Assembly: GCF_009711415.1 (NCBI RefSeq)
Contig: NZ_SMLZ01000107.1
Coordinates: forward strand, 62,001-126,000
Source: Roseibium denhamense
GTDB taxonomy: Bacteria; Pseudomonadota; Alphaproteobacteria; Rhizobiales; Stappiaceae
DNA length: 64,000 bases
Reading direction: 5' to 3'
Shown: piece after piece, positions 45,041 through 54,465 of the stretch
Numbering within the stretch: the stretch's first letter is position 1
Layout: each line of letters begins with the position of its first letter
Notes under the pieces: model-generated
What the model was told of the DNA's origin: nothing
The model's input: only the letters and a program-made list of their open reading frames with translations
Databases searched by the model: none
Translations under genes and position numbers: made by a program

Positions 45041-48000
45041 ATGAATGTGCATGTGCCAACCGTAACCCTGGATGACAAATATGTCTCGACACAGGGGCGG
45101 GTCTACCTGACTGGCATACAAGCGCTTGTCCGCCTTGTTTTGGATCGTGCCCGGCTTGACCGCGCAGCGGGTCTGAAGACAGGCGGCTTTGTGTCCGGCT
45201 ATCGCGGCTCACCGCTTGCAGGGTACGACACCGAGCTTATGCGCGCGCACCGCCACCTCAAAGGGTATGATCTGGTTTTCAAGCCCGGCGTGAACGAGGA
45301 ACTCGGCGCCACTGCCGTGTGGGGCAGTCAGAAGCTGCGCGGCGAAGGCGGCGTTGGCCGTGCGACCGATTATGATGGCGTTTTCGGGGTCTGGTATGGC
45401 AAGGCGCCGGGTGTCGACCGGGCAGGCGATGCACTGCGCCAGGCAAACGCTTCGGGAACCGACCGCAACGGCGGCGTGCTCGCGCTTGCTGGCGATGACC
45501 ACCTGGCCAAGTCTTCCATTCTTCCGGCCCAGAGCGAATTCTTCTTCGAGCATGACGAGATTCCCGTGCTGAATCCGGCGGACATTCAGGATGTTCTGGA
45601 TTTTGGCCTCCATGGCCTCGAAATGTCCCGGTTCAGCAGTCTTTGGACAGCGCTGATCTGTGTCGCCGATACGATGGATGCCTCGGCTACGATCAACATT
45701 TCACCTGACCGTTTGCGCCTGATCCGGCCGCTGGAAGGGGATCCGCGCAAGGACTACCATCAAAACCGGGACCTTCTTCTCGGCAACCGGCTGGAAACAG
45801 AGCGTCTTGTCCGTGATTTGCGGATTCCGGCGGCCCTTAATTATGTCCGTACCAACGGCCTGGACCGCGTTGCTTTTGGAACACGTGGACAGGTCAAGCT
45901 TGGTATCGTAGCTTCCGGAAAAGCCTACCGCGACTTGCTTCAGGCGCTGGATCTGATGGGACTGGACGAGGACACAGCCAAGGCGCTGGGTCTTGCAGTC
46001 TACAAGGTTGCAATGACATGGCCTCTGGAGCCCCTGGGGCTTCGCGATTTTGCCCGGGGCGCGGAACGTCTTCTTGTTCTTGAGCATAAGCGCGCGTTCA
46101 TGGAGCCGCAGATCAAGAGCATTTCCTATCACTGGCCCGACATGAGCCGGCCGGAAATCTGGGGCAAGCAGCGCCCGGATGGGTCTCATTTCCTGTCTGA
46201 CGTGCTGGAGCTCTCAGTTGCCGAAATCATCGAAGGCCTGATGAACTGGCTGCCGCGAGAGGCTGTAACCGAGGAAATGCGCGCCGTTGCAGCCCGCATG
46301 ACAAAACAGGCCATGTGGGCACAGGGCCACGCGGAGCGTGCTGCCAGGATCCCTTACTTTTGTTCCGGTTGCCCGCACTCCACATCGACGAAGACACCGG
46401 AGGGATCCCGGTCCATGCCAGGGATCGGCTGTCACGCCATGACTGAAATGGCCGGACGGAGCACGGAAGGCCAGATCCAGATGGGCGGTGAAGGGGTGCT
46501 GTGGGTCGGCCAGCAACCGTTCTCCGGTGACAGCCACGTGTTCGCAAATGTCGGCGATGGAACCTACTTCCATTCCGGTATTCTGGCCATCCGCCAGGCG
46601 CTCGCCTCAAAGGTGCCGATCACCTACAAGATCCTTTACAACGATGCCGTTGCGATGACCGGCGGTCAGGAACATGACGGCCAGCTGTCCGTGCCGCAGA
46701 TTTCCCGGCAGCTTGAGGCCGAAGGTGTCGAGCGCATTGCAATCGTGTCGGAAAACCCGGACCAATATGGGTCCTGGGCGCAAATTGCGCCGACCGCCAA
46801 GGTTTATCATCGCGATGAGCTCATGAATGTGCAGAAAGACCTGCAGTTGTTCAACGGTGTTTCCGTCATAGTCTACGACCAGACATGTGCCGCAGAAAAA
46901 CGGCGCCGGCGCAAGCGCGGTCTTTATCCTGATCCTGACAAGCGGCTCTTTATCAATGACCGGGTCTGCGAAGGATGTGGCGATTGCTCCGTGCAATCGA
47001 ACTGCCTGTCCGTTGAGCCGCTGAAAACACCGTTCGGGGAAAAGCGGGTTATCAACCAGTCCAGCTGCAACAAGGACTTTTCGTGCATCAAGGGTTTCTG
47101 CCCATCCTTCGTCGAAATTGAAGGCGCGGACCTGAAAAAGCCGAAAAAAGCTGATGTCGATATCGATGCGCTGGTCGAAAATCTGCCGCAGCCGGTGCTC
47201 GCAAGCCTGGAACGCACGCACAACACGCTGATTGCTGGCATTGGCGGCATGGGCGTCACGACAATCAGTGCCGTTCTGGCGATGGCCGCGCATATCGACA
47301 ACAAGCAGGCCTCCACACTGGACATGACCGGTCTTGCCCAGAAAGGCGGACCTGTCACCTCTCATGTGCGATTTGCAGCCAGCGACCGGGCTATTGAAGG
47401 TCCCCGCGTCCCGGCCGCCAGCCTTGATCTGTTGATCGCCAGTGACATGGTGGTCGCCACAAACGCGGATCAGCTGGCCCTGGCTCACAGGGGGCATACG
47501 GTCAGCGTTGCCAACACAAAAGTGGCGCCGACGGCCGAGTTTGTCCTGAAACAGACGCTGTCATTTGACGAAAGCCGGATGGACACCGCGCTTCGGGATG
47601 CGTCCGGCACATACCTTGCCATGGACGCAGCCGACATTGCTGAAAAGCTGCTCGGTGATGCCATTTACGCAAACATGTTGCTGGTTGGTATGGCTTATCA
47701 AAGCGGTGCTTTGCCGATTTCAGATGAGGCAATCGAAACGGCGCTGGAGCTCAATGGTGCAGCCGTTGCAAACAACATCAAGGCCTTCCGTGCCGGGCGC
47801 GTACTCGCGGCAACGCCGGAGGTGTTGCTTGGAGCGCTTCCGAGCGCACAAAAACCGCCGGAATTCACGCTGGATGAAAAAATCGCTTTCAATGCCGAAG
47901 AGCTGATCAAATATCAGGATCTGGCCTATGCCGAGCGGTACCGGTCGCTTGTGGCATCGGTCAAGGCTGCGGACGAGGTCCATGGTCCGGGTACCTACCG

Positions 48001-48562
48001 CTTGACCCGGACAGTGGCCGATCTGCTCTACAAAGTGATGGCCTACAAGGACGAGTATGAAGTTGCGCGGCTGTATTCAGACCCTGCTTTCAAGGAGAAG
48101 GTCGCACAGCGGTTCGAAAATCCCCGGAAGCTGAAAATCCACCTTGCGCCGCCACTCCTGGCGCAGCGTGTGGATGCAAAAACCGGACGTCCTCAGAAAA
48201 TTGCCTTTGGTCCGTGGATCTTCTCCGCGTTCAAGATCCTCGCTGGCCTGAAGTCGTTCCGCGGCAAATGGTATGACCCGTTTGGACGCACCGCCGAGCG
48301 CAAGGCGGAGCGGGCGCTTATTACGCAGTATGAAAATGATATTGCCGAGATCATAAAGCGCCTGCCGCAAAGCAAATACGGCCTTTTGGTCGAGCTGGCG
48401 CGCATCCCCGAACTTGTCAAAGGGTTCGGGCCGGTGAAGGAAGCCAATATGAAGGTGGCCAGCGGCAAGCGTGAAGTTCTGCTGCAACAGCTGGATCAGC
48501 GCACCGATGGCGGAAATGACGGGGATGAGGCCGGCAAGGTCTTCTTGCAGGCGGCCGAATAA
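45041..48562 (+). CDS. Indolepyruvate ferredoxin oxidoreductase family protein (fused alpha-beta)
   Basis: An 1173-residue single-chain 2-oxoacid oxidoreductase. Residues 1-420 form the pyrimidine-binding half (GFVSGYRGSPLAGYD, KPGVNEELGATAVWGSQKL). The TPP domain covers about 440-620 (YFCSGCPHSTST, GIGCHAM, FANVGDGTYFHSG). An iron-sulphur segment has VCEGCGDCSVQSNCLSVEP and SCNKDFSCIKGFCPSF. The gamma-like domain GIGGMGVTTISAVLAMAAHI lies near 730. It oxidises aromatic or branched 2-oxo acids to acyl-CoA. Full length, with AAGGAGG before the ATG and a terminator after. Confidence 0.95.
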   Translation: MNVHVPTVTLDDKYVSTQGRVYLTGIQALVRLVLDRARLDRAAGLKTGGFVSGYRGSPLAGYDTELMRAHRHLKGYDLVFKPGVNEELGATAVWGSQKLRGEGGVGRATDYDGVFGVWYGKAPGVDRAGDALRQANASGTDRNGGVLALAGDDHLAKSSILPAQSEFFFEHDEIPVLNPADIQDVLDFGLHGLEMSRFSSLWTALICVADTMDASATINISPDRLRLIRPLEGDPRKDYHQNRDLLLGNRLETERLVRDLRIPAALNYVRTNGLDRVAFGTRGQVKLGIVASGKAYRDLLQALDLMGLDEDTAKALGLAVYKVAMTWPLEPLGLRDFARGAERLLVLEHKRAFMEPQIKSISYHWPDMSRPEIWGKQRPDGSHFLSDVLELSVAEIIEGLMNWLPREAVTEEMRAVAARMTKQAMWAQGHAERAARIPYFCSGCPHSTSTKTPEGSRSMPGIGCHAMTEMAGRSTEGQIQMGGEGVLWVGQQPFSGDSHVFANVGDGTYFHSGILAIRQALASKVPITYKILYNDAVAMTGGQEHDGQLSVPQISRQLEAEGVERIAIVSENPDQYGSWAQIAPTAKVYHRDELMNVQKDLQLFNGVSVIVYDQTCAAEKRRRRKRGLYPDPDKRLFINDRVCEGCGDCSVQSNCLSVEPLKTPFGEKRVINQSSCNKDFSCIKGFCPSFVEIEGADLKKPKKADVDIDALVENLPQPVLASLERTHNTLIAGIGGMGVTTISAVLAMAAHIDNKQASTLDMTGLAQKGGPVTSHVRFAASDRAIEGPRVPAASLDLLIASDMVVATNADQLALAHRGHTVSVANTKVAPTAEFVLKQTLSFDESRMDTALRDASGTYLAMDAADIAEKLLGDAIYANMLLVGMAYQSGALPISDEAIETALELNGAAVANNIKAFRAGRVLAATPEVLLGALPSAQKPPEFTLDEKIAFNAEELIKYQDLAYAERYRSLVASVKAADEVHGPGTYRLTRTVADLLYKVMAYKDEYEVARLYSDPAFKEKVAQRFENPRKLKIHLAPPLLAQRVDAKTGRPQKIAFGPWIFSAFKILAGLKSFRGKWYDPFGRTAERKAERALITQYENDIAEIIKRLPQSKYGLLVELARIPELVKGFGPVKEANMKVASGKREVLLQQLDQRTDGGNDGDEAGKVFLQAAE

Positions 48563-48590
48563 ACGCCCCAAGTTTATCCAAACGATCAAG

Positions 48591-48620
48591 AACCGGTGCC
48601 ATTTGGCACCGGTTTTTGTT
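48591..48620 (+). terminator. intrinsic terminator of the indolepyruvate oxidoreductase gene
   Basis: AACCGGTGCC (48591-48600), loop ATTT, GGCACCGGTT (48605-48614), then TTTG TTTC. A perfect 10-bp stem 28 bases past the stop codon. Confidence 0.93.
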
Positions 48621-48792
48621 TCTTCAATGGATGGGGGCGCCTGGTCAATCAGGCGGGCTTCGACGCGCGCGCATGCCGGAAAGCGCCGGACAAGCTCACG
48701 CGCTTAGACAAGGAATTGCCGCGGGAAGCGCTGTTAACAAATTTAACCGGCAAGACCGTGGAATGGGCAGCAACAGCATCTTACGCTGCATT

Positions 48793-48810
48793 TTTTGAAC
48801 CGGTTCAAAA
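48793..48810. promoter_or_regulatory. 18-bp perfect palindrome, LacI-type operator-like
   Basis: TTTTGAACCGGTTCAAAA is perfectly palindromic with a central CG, the general form of LacI/GalR-family operators. It lies about 230 bases before the DUF2336 start and about 230 after the previous gene, with no regulator gene nearby. It could also form a transcript hairpin, with CTTTTTT after it. Confidence 0.5.
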
Positions 48811-49036
48811 CTTTTTTGGAGCTCAAACGGGCCGTTCCTGAAGCTAAAATCGAACTGAAAATTCAGAAAAAACAGCTGGTTATGGTGTATGTGTCAGGAG
48901 AAATTCAAATTAGCGGCGTATTTTAGTTAAAGACAATTATATTCTCGAAATCGGCGTTTCTGTCTTCTTTAAGTCTCCCCTTCATCTTCCGTATCAACGC
49001 CGGATAGCGGCATGAACGAACAATTGGTGCGTAAGA

Positions 49037-50122
49037 ATGACTGAAGCGTTGAAAACAGAACTGGTGAACTTTTCGGAGCTGACCGGGGAAGCTGGAAGCG
49101 CCCGCAGGGCAGAACTCGCCCGGCATGTGGCTACTCTGTTTGCCCTTACATCAGACCGGTGTTCTGATGAACAGGTGGACATTTATGATTCAGTCCTGCT
49201 GCGCCTGGTCGACATGGTTGAGACGGAAGTCCGCCGCTACGTGGCCGATCAGATGGCCAGCCTGCGCCGGGGTCCGGAAGAGACCATCCGGCGGCTGGCG
49301 GACGATGATATTGAAGTCGCTGAGCCGATCCTTGTCCGCTCAACCGTGCTGCGGGATGCGGATCTTATCAAGATCGCTGAAAAGCGCGGAAATGCCCACC
49401 AGTTTGCCATCGCGCAACGTGAAGTGCTGTCACAGGAGGTTACAGACATCCTGATCCGCTCGGGTGATCTGAAGGTAAAGCGTAAGGTTGCAGGCAACGA
49501 CGGAGCCCGCCTGTCCGACACGTCCGTCATGGCATTGATTTCAGACGCCGCCTCTGATGCAACGCTGCAATTGACCTTGAGCGAACGGGCCGATTTGGCA
49601 GAAAGCCACATCGCAAACCTCCTCTCCGTCGCAAGCGAAGAAGTCCGCCGCAAACTTCATGCCGAGGGCCGCGCGCAGGATGCCAACCGGCTTGATGAGG
49701 CTGTCGATATCGCAGCGCAACGCATGTCCAATCAATATTGGCTTGGACGCTATGACTTTGAGACCGCGCGCAGCCGCATCATGCTGCTTGCAAAGCGCGG
49801 AATGGTCAACGAGGCCGCATTGCGCAGGTTCGCGTCCGAAGACAGGTTTGCAGAAGCCGTTGCGACCTTTGCCTGGCTTGTGCGGTGTGGTGTTGAAGAA
49901 GTCAGCCACTGGATGGTGCGCCCTGACCCGGAGCCGTTCATCATCCTTGCAAAGGCGTCCGGCTTTTCCTCCATCACGGTCGGCGCCCTGCTGGGAATCG
50001 GTCCCTGGCGGCACCGCCTTACACCGGAGCAGCGCAGCGATGCCATGTCCGTGTTCGAGCGCATGACGATTGCAGAAGCAAAGCGCAAGATGGCCCACTG
50101 GAGCCACACGGTTCTCAACTGA
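49037..50122 (+). CDS. DUF2336-family protein
   Basis: A 361-residue cytoplasmic, all-helical repeat-like protein. The N-terminal region (ELTGEAGSARRAELARHVAT LF) and VEVRRYVADQM-type helices, with ADDDIEVAEPILVRSTVLRD in the middle, are characteristic of the alphaproteobacterial DUF2336 family. I know of no established biochemical role. It is monocistronic and ends at a good terminator. Confidence 0.88.
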   Translation: MTEALKTELVNFSELTGEAGSARRAELARHVATLFALTSDRCSDEQVDIYDSVLLRLVDMVETEVRRYVADQMASLRRGPEETIRRLADDDIEVAEPILVRSTVLRDADLIKIAEKRGNAHQFAIAQREVLSQEVTDILIRSGDLKVKRKVAGNDGARLSDTSVMALISDAASDATLQLTLSERADLAESHIANLLSVASEEVRRKLHAEGRAQDANRLDEAVDIAAQRMSNQYWLGRYDFETARSRIMLLAKRGMVNEAALRRFASEDRFAEAVATFAWLVRCGVEEVSHWMVRPDPEPFIILAKASGFSSITVGALLGIGPWRHRLTPEQRSDAMSVFERMTIAEAKRKMAHWSHTVLN

Positions 50123-50144
50123 TATCCAGTGACCCCAAAGATTC

Positions 50145-50175
50145 AAAACCCGGCCCGTTTGGCCGGGTTTTTGTT
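50145..50175 (+). terminator. intrinsic terminator of the DUF2336 gene
   Basis: AAAACCCGGCC (50145-50155), loop CGTTT, GGCCGGGTTTT (50161-50171), with the T run continuing. It lies 22 bases past the stop codon. Confidence 0.93.
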
Positions 50176-50268
50176 TTGGTACCAGCGAGATTGGGACCCA
50201 TAGCTTTTCAGGCTTGGGAATCCGTGCTTTAGAGATGGCAAATTGACCATGCAAGGGACGGGGCCCCG

Positions 50269-52656
50269 ATGAAGTTTTCTAAATGCACGGATGAGCGATC
50301 AGGTGTCCGTTACTTTCTGCCGACTTTGTTCTTTTTTGCTTTTTCTCTCGTGATAGCGGGTTTTATCACGCTGCCGGTCACCGCATCCGAAGCGCAGGCA
50401 CAGGGCATTTCGAGTGTGGTTTCAACAATCACATCCGATGCCGGAAAGACCACGGAAAGCGAAGCGGCACCAGCGCCGGCGGATAGCGCCAAAGTGAGTT
50501 CAAACGAGGGGACAGAGGAGGGCGCTGGTTTTCTCGAAGCGCTCGATTCCTTCGGTGACGAGGCCGTCGAAGCCCGTGATGTCCTAAAAGGGATCCTAAG
50601 TGAAATTCCGACCATCCATGACTCCGTGCTCCAAACCCTTCAAAACGAAGGCGAAGAGGCGGGATTGGCATGGATTTCTGCGGCTGTCTTCGACGTTTCC
50701 ATCGGTGTCGCCCTGGGCCTGTTTGCGGCCTTCTTGCTCGCCCGCTGGGGCCGTAAGCAGTTTGCCCATATGTACAAGCAGGATGTGTATTCGCGGTCTG
50801 ACAAAATCATCTATCTCTATTTAAGAGCGCTTCTGATGATTGCCGGTGTTGCGTTGTTTTTCATAACCGGCGCGGTTGTTTATCTTGCCATCGGTTCCGG
50901 TCTTGAAGCCGCGAATGAAACCGCAATGGTTGTTCTCGGCATGATTGCCGCCTTTTTGACCCTTCGGATCATCTGGCTCAATCTTCTCGCCCCGGATGCT
51001 GAAAGCCACCGCCTTGTTGAACTGTCGAATGAGGAAGCCTCGGGTCTTTACCGGTCCTTGCTGGCGGGCGGGGCTGTTTCGCTGACGGCGTTTGCCTTTT
51101 GCCTCCTGATGGAACGCCTCGGACTTCCGCAGGACGTCCATAAGGTTGCCCTGATTGGCGCATCGGCGCTGTCCATGGTGATCCTCTCGGTCATAGCCGT
51201 TGTCTACCGGACTACGATTGCCCGCTTGATCCGGGGCCGGGAATTGGAAACAGCCCCCCTTTGGCGGCGGGTGCTTGCCAATGTCTGGCATTTCATTGCG
51301 ATCATCTATTTTGTAGTGGCGTGGAGTATCTCGTCCATCCGGATTCTCCTGGATATGCCTGATGCCACCGGACTTGTTGCTGCGCCGCTTGAAGTCCTCC
51401 TGCTCGCGGCCGTTGTCTACGGTCTCCTCATTCTTCTGATTGATAAACTTCTTCTGCCCCGCCTCGATACACCCAAGGCGCAAGCGCAGATCGCGGAAGA
51501 CATCGAACGGGCTGAGGACAGCGAAGGGGAAGTGCAGGACCGCGACAGCCTCTTATCTCAGGCAAGGGCGGAGGCTGCAGAACGGGAGGAGCAGCGCTCA
51601 CCGTTCCGCCAGCTTCTCGATCGCGGCGCGGCAATTGTAGTCGGTTTTGGGGCCATTGACCTCCTCGCCAACTGGTGGGGTGTCCCGCTTGCCGGAAGCG
51701 GATCTCTGATCGGCTCCTTTATCGAAGTGATCCTGGTCGTCTTCCTGGGTTACATGGCCTATGAGGCCGTCAAGATCCTGATCGACCGCCAAATCGAGAA
51801 GGAAGCCCCGGCGGAAAAAGACGAGGAGGCCGAAGTTGGAGGGGCCGGTGAAAGCCGTATTGCGACCCTTTTGCCCATCTTCCGGAACTTCTTGCTGATT
51901 ACGATTGTCGTGATCGCGGCAATGGTGGTTCTGGCGGAACTTGGCGTCAACATCGCACCGTTGTTTGCTGGCGCAGGTGTTGTTGGCCTTGCCATTGGCT
52001 TCGGTGCGCAGACGCTTATCCGGGATATCTTTTCCGGTGCGTTCTACCTTATTGATGATGCTTTCCGGAAAGGCGAGTACATTGATATCGGCAGCGCCAA
52101 AGGGGTGGTCGAAAAGATTTCGATCCGCTCAATGCAACTCCGCCACCATCGGGGTGCACTAACCACTGTGCCATTCGGCGAGATCCAGCAGGTCGAGAAC
52201 TTTTCGCGCGATTGGGCCGTCATGAAATTGGCCTTCCGGGTCACTTACGACACGGACGTGGAGAAGATGCGCAAGATCATCAAGAATTTCGGTAAAGAGC
52301 TTCTGGATGATGAGTATTACGGTCCGATGTTCCTGGCGCCTCTGAAATCGCAAGGAATTTTGTCGATGGAGGATTCGGCCATGATTGCCCGCGTCAAATT
52401 CACGACCAAACCCGGCAAGCAATTTGAGTTGCGCAAAGTGGTCTATGCGGGCCTTAGAGATCTATTTGAGAAAAACGGCATCAAGTTCGCCCATCGTCAG
52501 GTGACCGTCCGGGTTGCGGGGTCTGATGGAGACGATGATGACCAGGCTCCGGGGGCGGCCGCCAGGGCTGCTGCCGCAGCGGGAGCTGCAGCCTCCGGAA
52601 TGATCCATGACGCCGAGGCGGGGCAGGCAGACGACGGGCCAAATGATCAACTTTGA
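50269..52656 (+). CDS. MscS-family mechanosensitive ion channel
   Basis: A 795-residue large MscS homologue. A signal-like hydrophobic start (residues 15-40) leads to a periplasmic segment, then about eight to ten membrane helices. The pore helix TM3 region is GVNIAPLFAGAGVVGLAIGF, then GAQTLIRDIFSG. The soluble beta domain has GEYIDIGSAKGVVEKISIRS and LTTVPFGEIQQVENFS. The C-terminal tail is Ala-rich and acidic. It protects against osmotic downshock. The size is like that of the larger YnaI/YbdG/MscK-type members. Confidence 0.94.
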   Translation: MKFSKCTDERSGVRYFLPTLFFFAFSLVIAGFITLPVTASEAQAQGISSVVSTITSDAGKTTESEAAPAPADSAKVSSNEGTEEGAGFLEALDSFGDEAVEARDVLKGILSEIPTIHDSVLQTLQNEGEEAGLAWISAAVFDVSIGVALGLFAAFLLARWGRKQFAHMYKQDVYSRSDKIIYLYLRALLMIAGVALFFITGAVVYLAIGSGLEAANETAMVVLGMIAAFLTLRIIWLNLLAPDAESHRLVELSNEEASGLYRSLLAGGAVSLTAFAFCLLMERLGLPQDVHKVALIGASALSMVILSVIAVVYRTTIARLIRGRELETAPLWRRVLANVWHFIAIIYFVVAWSISSIRILLDMPDATGLVAAPLEVLLLAAVVYGLLILLIDKLLLPRLDTPKAQAQIAEDIERAEDSEGEVQDRDSLLSQARAEAAEREEQRSPFRQLLDRGAAIVVGFGAIDLLANWWGVPLAGSGSLIGSFIEVILVVFLGYMAYEAVKILIDRQIEKEAPAEKDEEAEVGGAGESRIATLLPIFRNFLLITIVVIAAMVVLAELGVNIAPLFAGAGVVGLAIGFGAQTLIRDIFSGAFYLIDDAFRKGEYIDIGSAKGVVEKISIRSMQLRHHRGALTTVPFGEIQQVENFSRDWAVMKLAFRVTYDTDVEKMRKIIKNFGKELLDDEYYGPMFLAPLKSQGILSMEDSAMIARVKFTTKPGKQFELRKVVYAGLRDLFEKNGIKFAHRQVTVRVAGSDGDDDDQAPGAAARAAAAAGAAASGMIHDAEAGQADDGPNDQL

Positions 52657-52729
52657 CCGGGTCGTAGCGTCTTCCTGTAGAGTTGTATGAAAGGCAGTCG
52701 TGCGATCATGCTCTTAAGAGGACGAATTG

Positions 52730-53296
52730 ATGCTCAAATGGGTAAGTATTGCGGCAATTTTCATCTTTGCGGGGACCAGCGCAGCTGTTGCCGGTGCCCT
52801 GCAGGACAAGGCGAGCCAAGCCGAAACGGCCTTGAGTGAAGGGAACGCCAGTAAAGCAATAACCCTCATGCGTGAAGCTCTGGTCGATGTGTGGGCACAG
52901 GCACCGATGTCCGTCCAGACGGCGATCTTCGTTGCAGCTCCAGCCGATGGCTTCGGCATTTACACTGCTAAGGACGGCACGGTCTTTAACGGCGGTGAAC
53001 CGATCCTTGTTTATCTTGAGCCTGTCGGCTTCCTGTGGAAACGGCAGGGCGATTTATACACGTCTCTGCTGACTGTTGATTTTGATCTGACCTCTCCAGA
53101 TGGAAAGGTTCTCGCTGGGCAAAAGGGCTTTGGACGGTTTGATTTCAAGAGCCGCGTTCCCAACACCGAGTATATGGCCAACCTCACCTTAAATGTCAGC
53201 GGAGCTCCGGCGGGTGACTACGTCCTGGTTCTAACTGTCAACGACGAGAATGGAGGCGAGTCCGTTAAGGTCGAAATGCCATTTTCCATCCAATAG
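52730..53296 (+). CDS. Exported protein of unknown function
   Basis: A 188-residue protein with a signal peptide (MLKWVSIAAIFIFAGTSAAVAG). The mature part has an N-terminal helix pair with the TPR-like pattern AETALSEGNASKAITLMREA, then a beta-rich domain (GYGIY-like ADGFGIYTAKD, GEPILVYLEPVGFLWK, LTVDFDLTSPDGKVL, and a final AGDYVLVLTVND). I do not recognise the family. The ATG at 52730 is preceded by AAGAGGA. It is followed on the same strand by two glycosyltransferase genes. Confidence 0.75.
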   Translation: MLKWVSIAAIFIFAGTSAAVAGALQDKASQAETALSEGNASKAITLMREALVDVWAQAPMSVQTAIFVAAPADGFGIYTAKDGTVFNGGEPILVYLEPVGFLWKRQGDLYTSLLTVDFDLTSPDGKVLAGQKGFGRFDFKSRVPNTEYMANLTLNVSGAPAGDYVLVLTVNDENGGESVKVEMPFSIQ

Positions 53297-53406
53297 GTCG
53301 TCCGTCAGGGCTGTTCCATTGTCCGGACTGCATTTATCGGCCAACTCCATGGACGTTGGCCCGGATATCCTATATCGGTCCCGGCGAACAGATGGACGGA
53401 CACGGG

Positions 53407-54456
53407 ATGCGGATTGGATTTCAGGCTGGAGCAATCAACGAGCGCGGAATGAGCGTCGCGCTATTTGATTATGCGATGAGCGCACAGGAAGTTTTGGGTC
53501 ACGAATCCGTGGTGTTCTATTCTGAAGAAAAGAGCGTCCCGGCGGTGGTAGAGAAGTTTAAAGATAAGCTCAACCTGGTTCCGGTGCCTGCTGGCAGCGA
53601 TTTGCGGACCGTTAGTGAGCCTTATCTGCTGGATTTTGCCTATTCAATCCGTGAGGGTCGGAAAGGGTCTTTCGATATTGCTGCTGATCGAACCGGTATT
53701 CACGCAGTTTTCCGGCATTTTGAGCCCCATGGGGATGTCTATGCCTATGTTTCCCAATGGCTCGCAAACTGGATGTCCGGTGGCCGCGCCCCGGCTGTAC
53801 CGCATATTGTTGATTTGCCTGAACCTTCAGGAACGATGCGCGAAGAACTCAATATCCCAAAAGACGCCTTTGTGGTTGGCCGGTACGGTGGGTTTGATCA
53901 ATTCAATGTTCCCTTTGCCCGAAAGGCCGTCCGCGAGGCCATTGAAAAACGCCGGTATCTCTACTTTGTATTTGTAAACACGGAAAAATTCCTGGACCAC
54001 GAACGCGCATTGTTCCTTCCGCCAATAGTCAATGTGCCCGATAAGGTCCGGTTTATTGCGGCCTGTGATGTTGGCTTGAACGCAAAGAAGATCGGAGAGA
54101 GTTTCGGTCTCGCAATTGCTGAGTTTTTGATGCTTGGAAAGCCGGTTTTCAGTTGGGCCGGCGGCATGGATCAGAACCACGTACACATGAGCCCTAAGTC
54201 TGAATGGCTCTACCGCACCCGTCATGACCTTTCGCGGCTTTTGACCAGTTATAGGCCGTCGGCGGATGATATGGACCAGGCACGGCGCTCGGTGGAGTGC
54301 TATCGGCCTGATCCTGTAATGCGCCAGTTTGAGAAAGTGTTTCTGTCAGGTGGTTACTGTGCCGACGATCTTTCTGTAGGACGTCTGTTTAAACTGACAC
54401 GGTATCTTGAAGAAAAGGCCATGCGGGCAAAGTTCCGCGTCTGGAAGAGCCTTTAG
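53407..54456 (+). CDS. GT-B fold glycosyltransferase
   Basis: A glycosyltransferase of about 349 residues. The start IGFQAGAINERGMSVALFDY is typical of family 4-like GT-B enzymes that begin with a Rossmann strand and an AL-DYA helix. The C-terminal domain has GESFGLAIAEFLMLGKPVFS, the EX7E motif that binds the nucleotide-sugar phosphate. In-frame starts at 53356 (TTG) and 53392 (ATG) would add 17 and 5 residues. The acceptor and sugar are unknown. It is 9 bases upstream of a family 17 glycosyltransferase gene, so the two are an operon. Confidence 0.82.
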   Translation: MRIGFQAGAINERGMSVALFDYAMSAQEVLGHESVVFYSEEKSVPAVVEKFKDKLNLVPVPAGSDLRTVSEPYLLDFAYSIREGRKGSFDIAADRTGIHAVFRHFEPHGDVYAYVSQWLANWMSGGRAPAVPHIVDLPEPSGTMREELNIPKDAFVVGRYGGFDQFNVPFARKAVREAIEKRRYLYFVFVNTEKFLDHERALFLPPIVNVPDKVRFIAACDVGLNAKKIGESFGLAIAEFLMLGKPVFSWAGGMDQNHVHMSPKSEWLYRTRHDLSRLLTSYRPSADDMDQARRSVECYRPDPVMRQFEKVFLSGGYCADDLSVGRLFKLTRYLEEKAMRAKFRVWKSL

Positions 54457-54465
54457 GGATCATTT

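Larger units (their letters stand above)
48563..49036. other. gene-free interval before the DUF2336 gene
   Basis: A 474-base stretch between two plus-strand genes. It holds the terminator of the oxidoreductase gene (48591-48620), a small CGCCTG/CAGGCG hairpin at 48640-48657, an 18-bp perfect palindrome at 48793-48810, and an AT-rich zone from 48840 that should carry the promoter of the DUF2336 gene. A short open frame at 48616-48798 has no start signal or family resemblance, so I do not call it. Confidence 0.55.

Noticed and set aside
48616-48798. A 60-codon frame after the oxidoreductase terminator
   Set aside because: It starts inside the terminator T run and has no Shine-Dalgarno site or family similarity.
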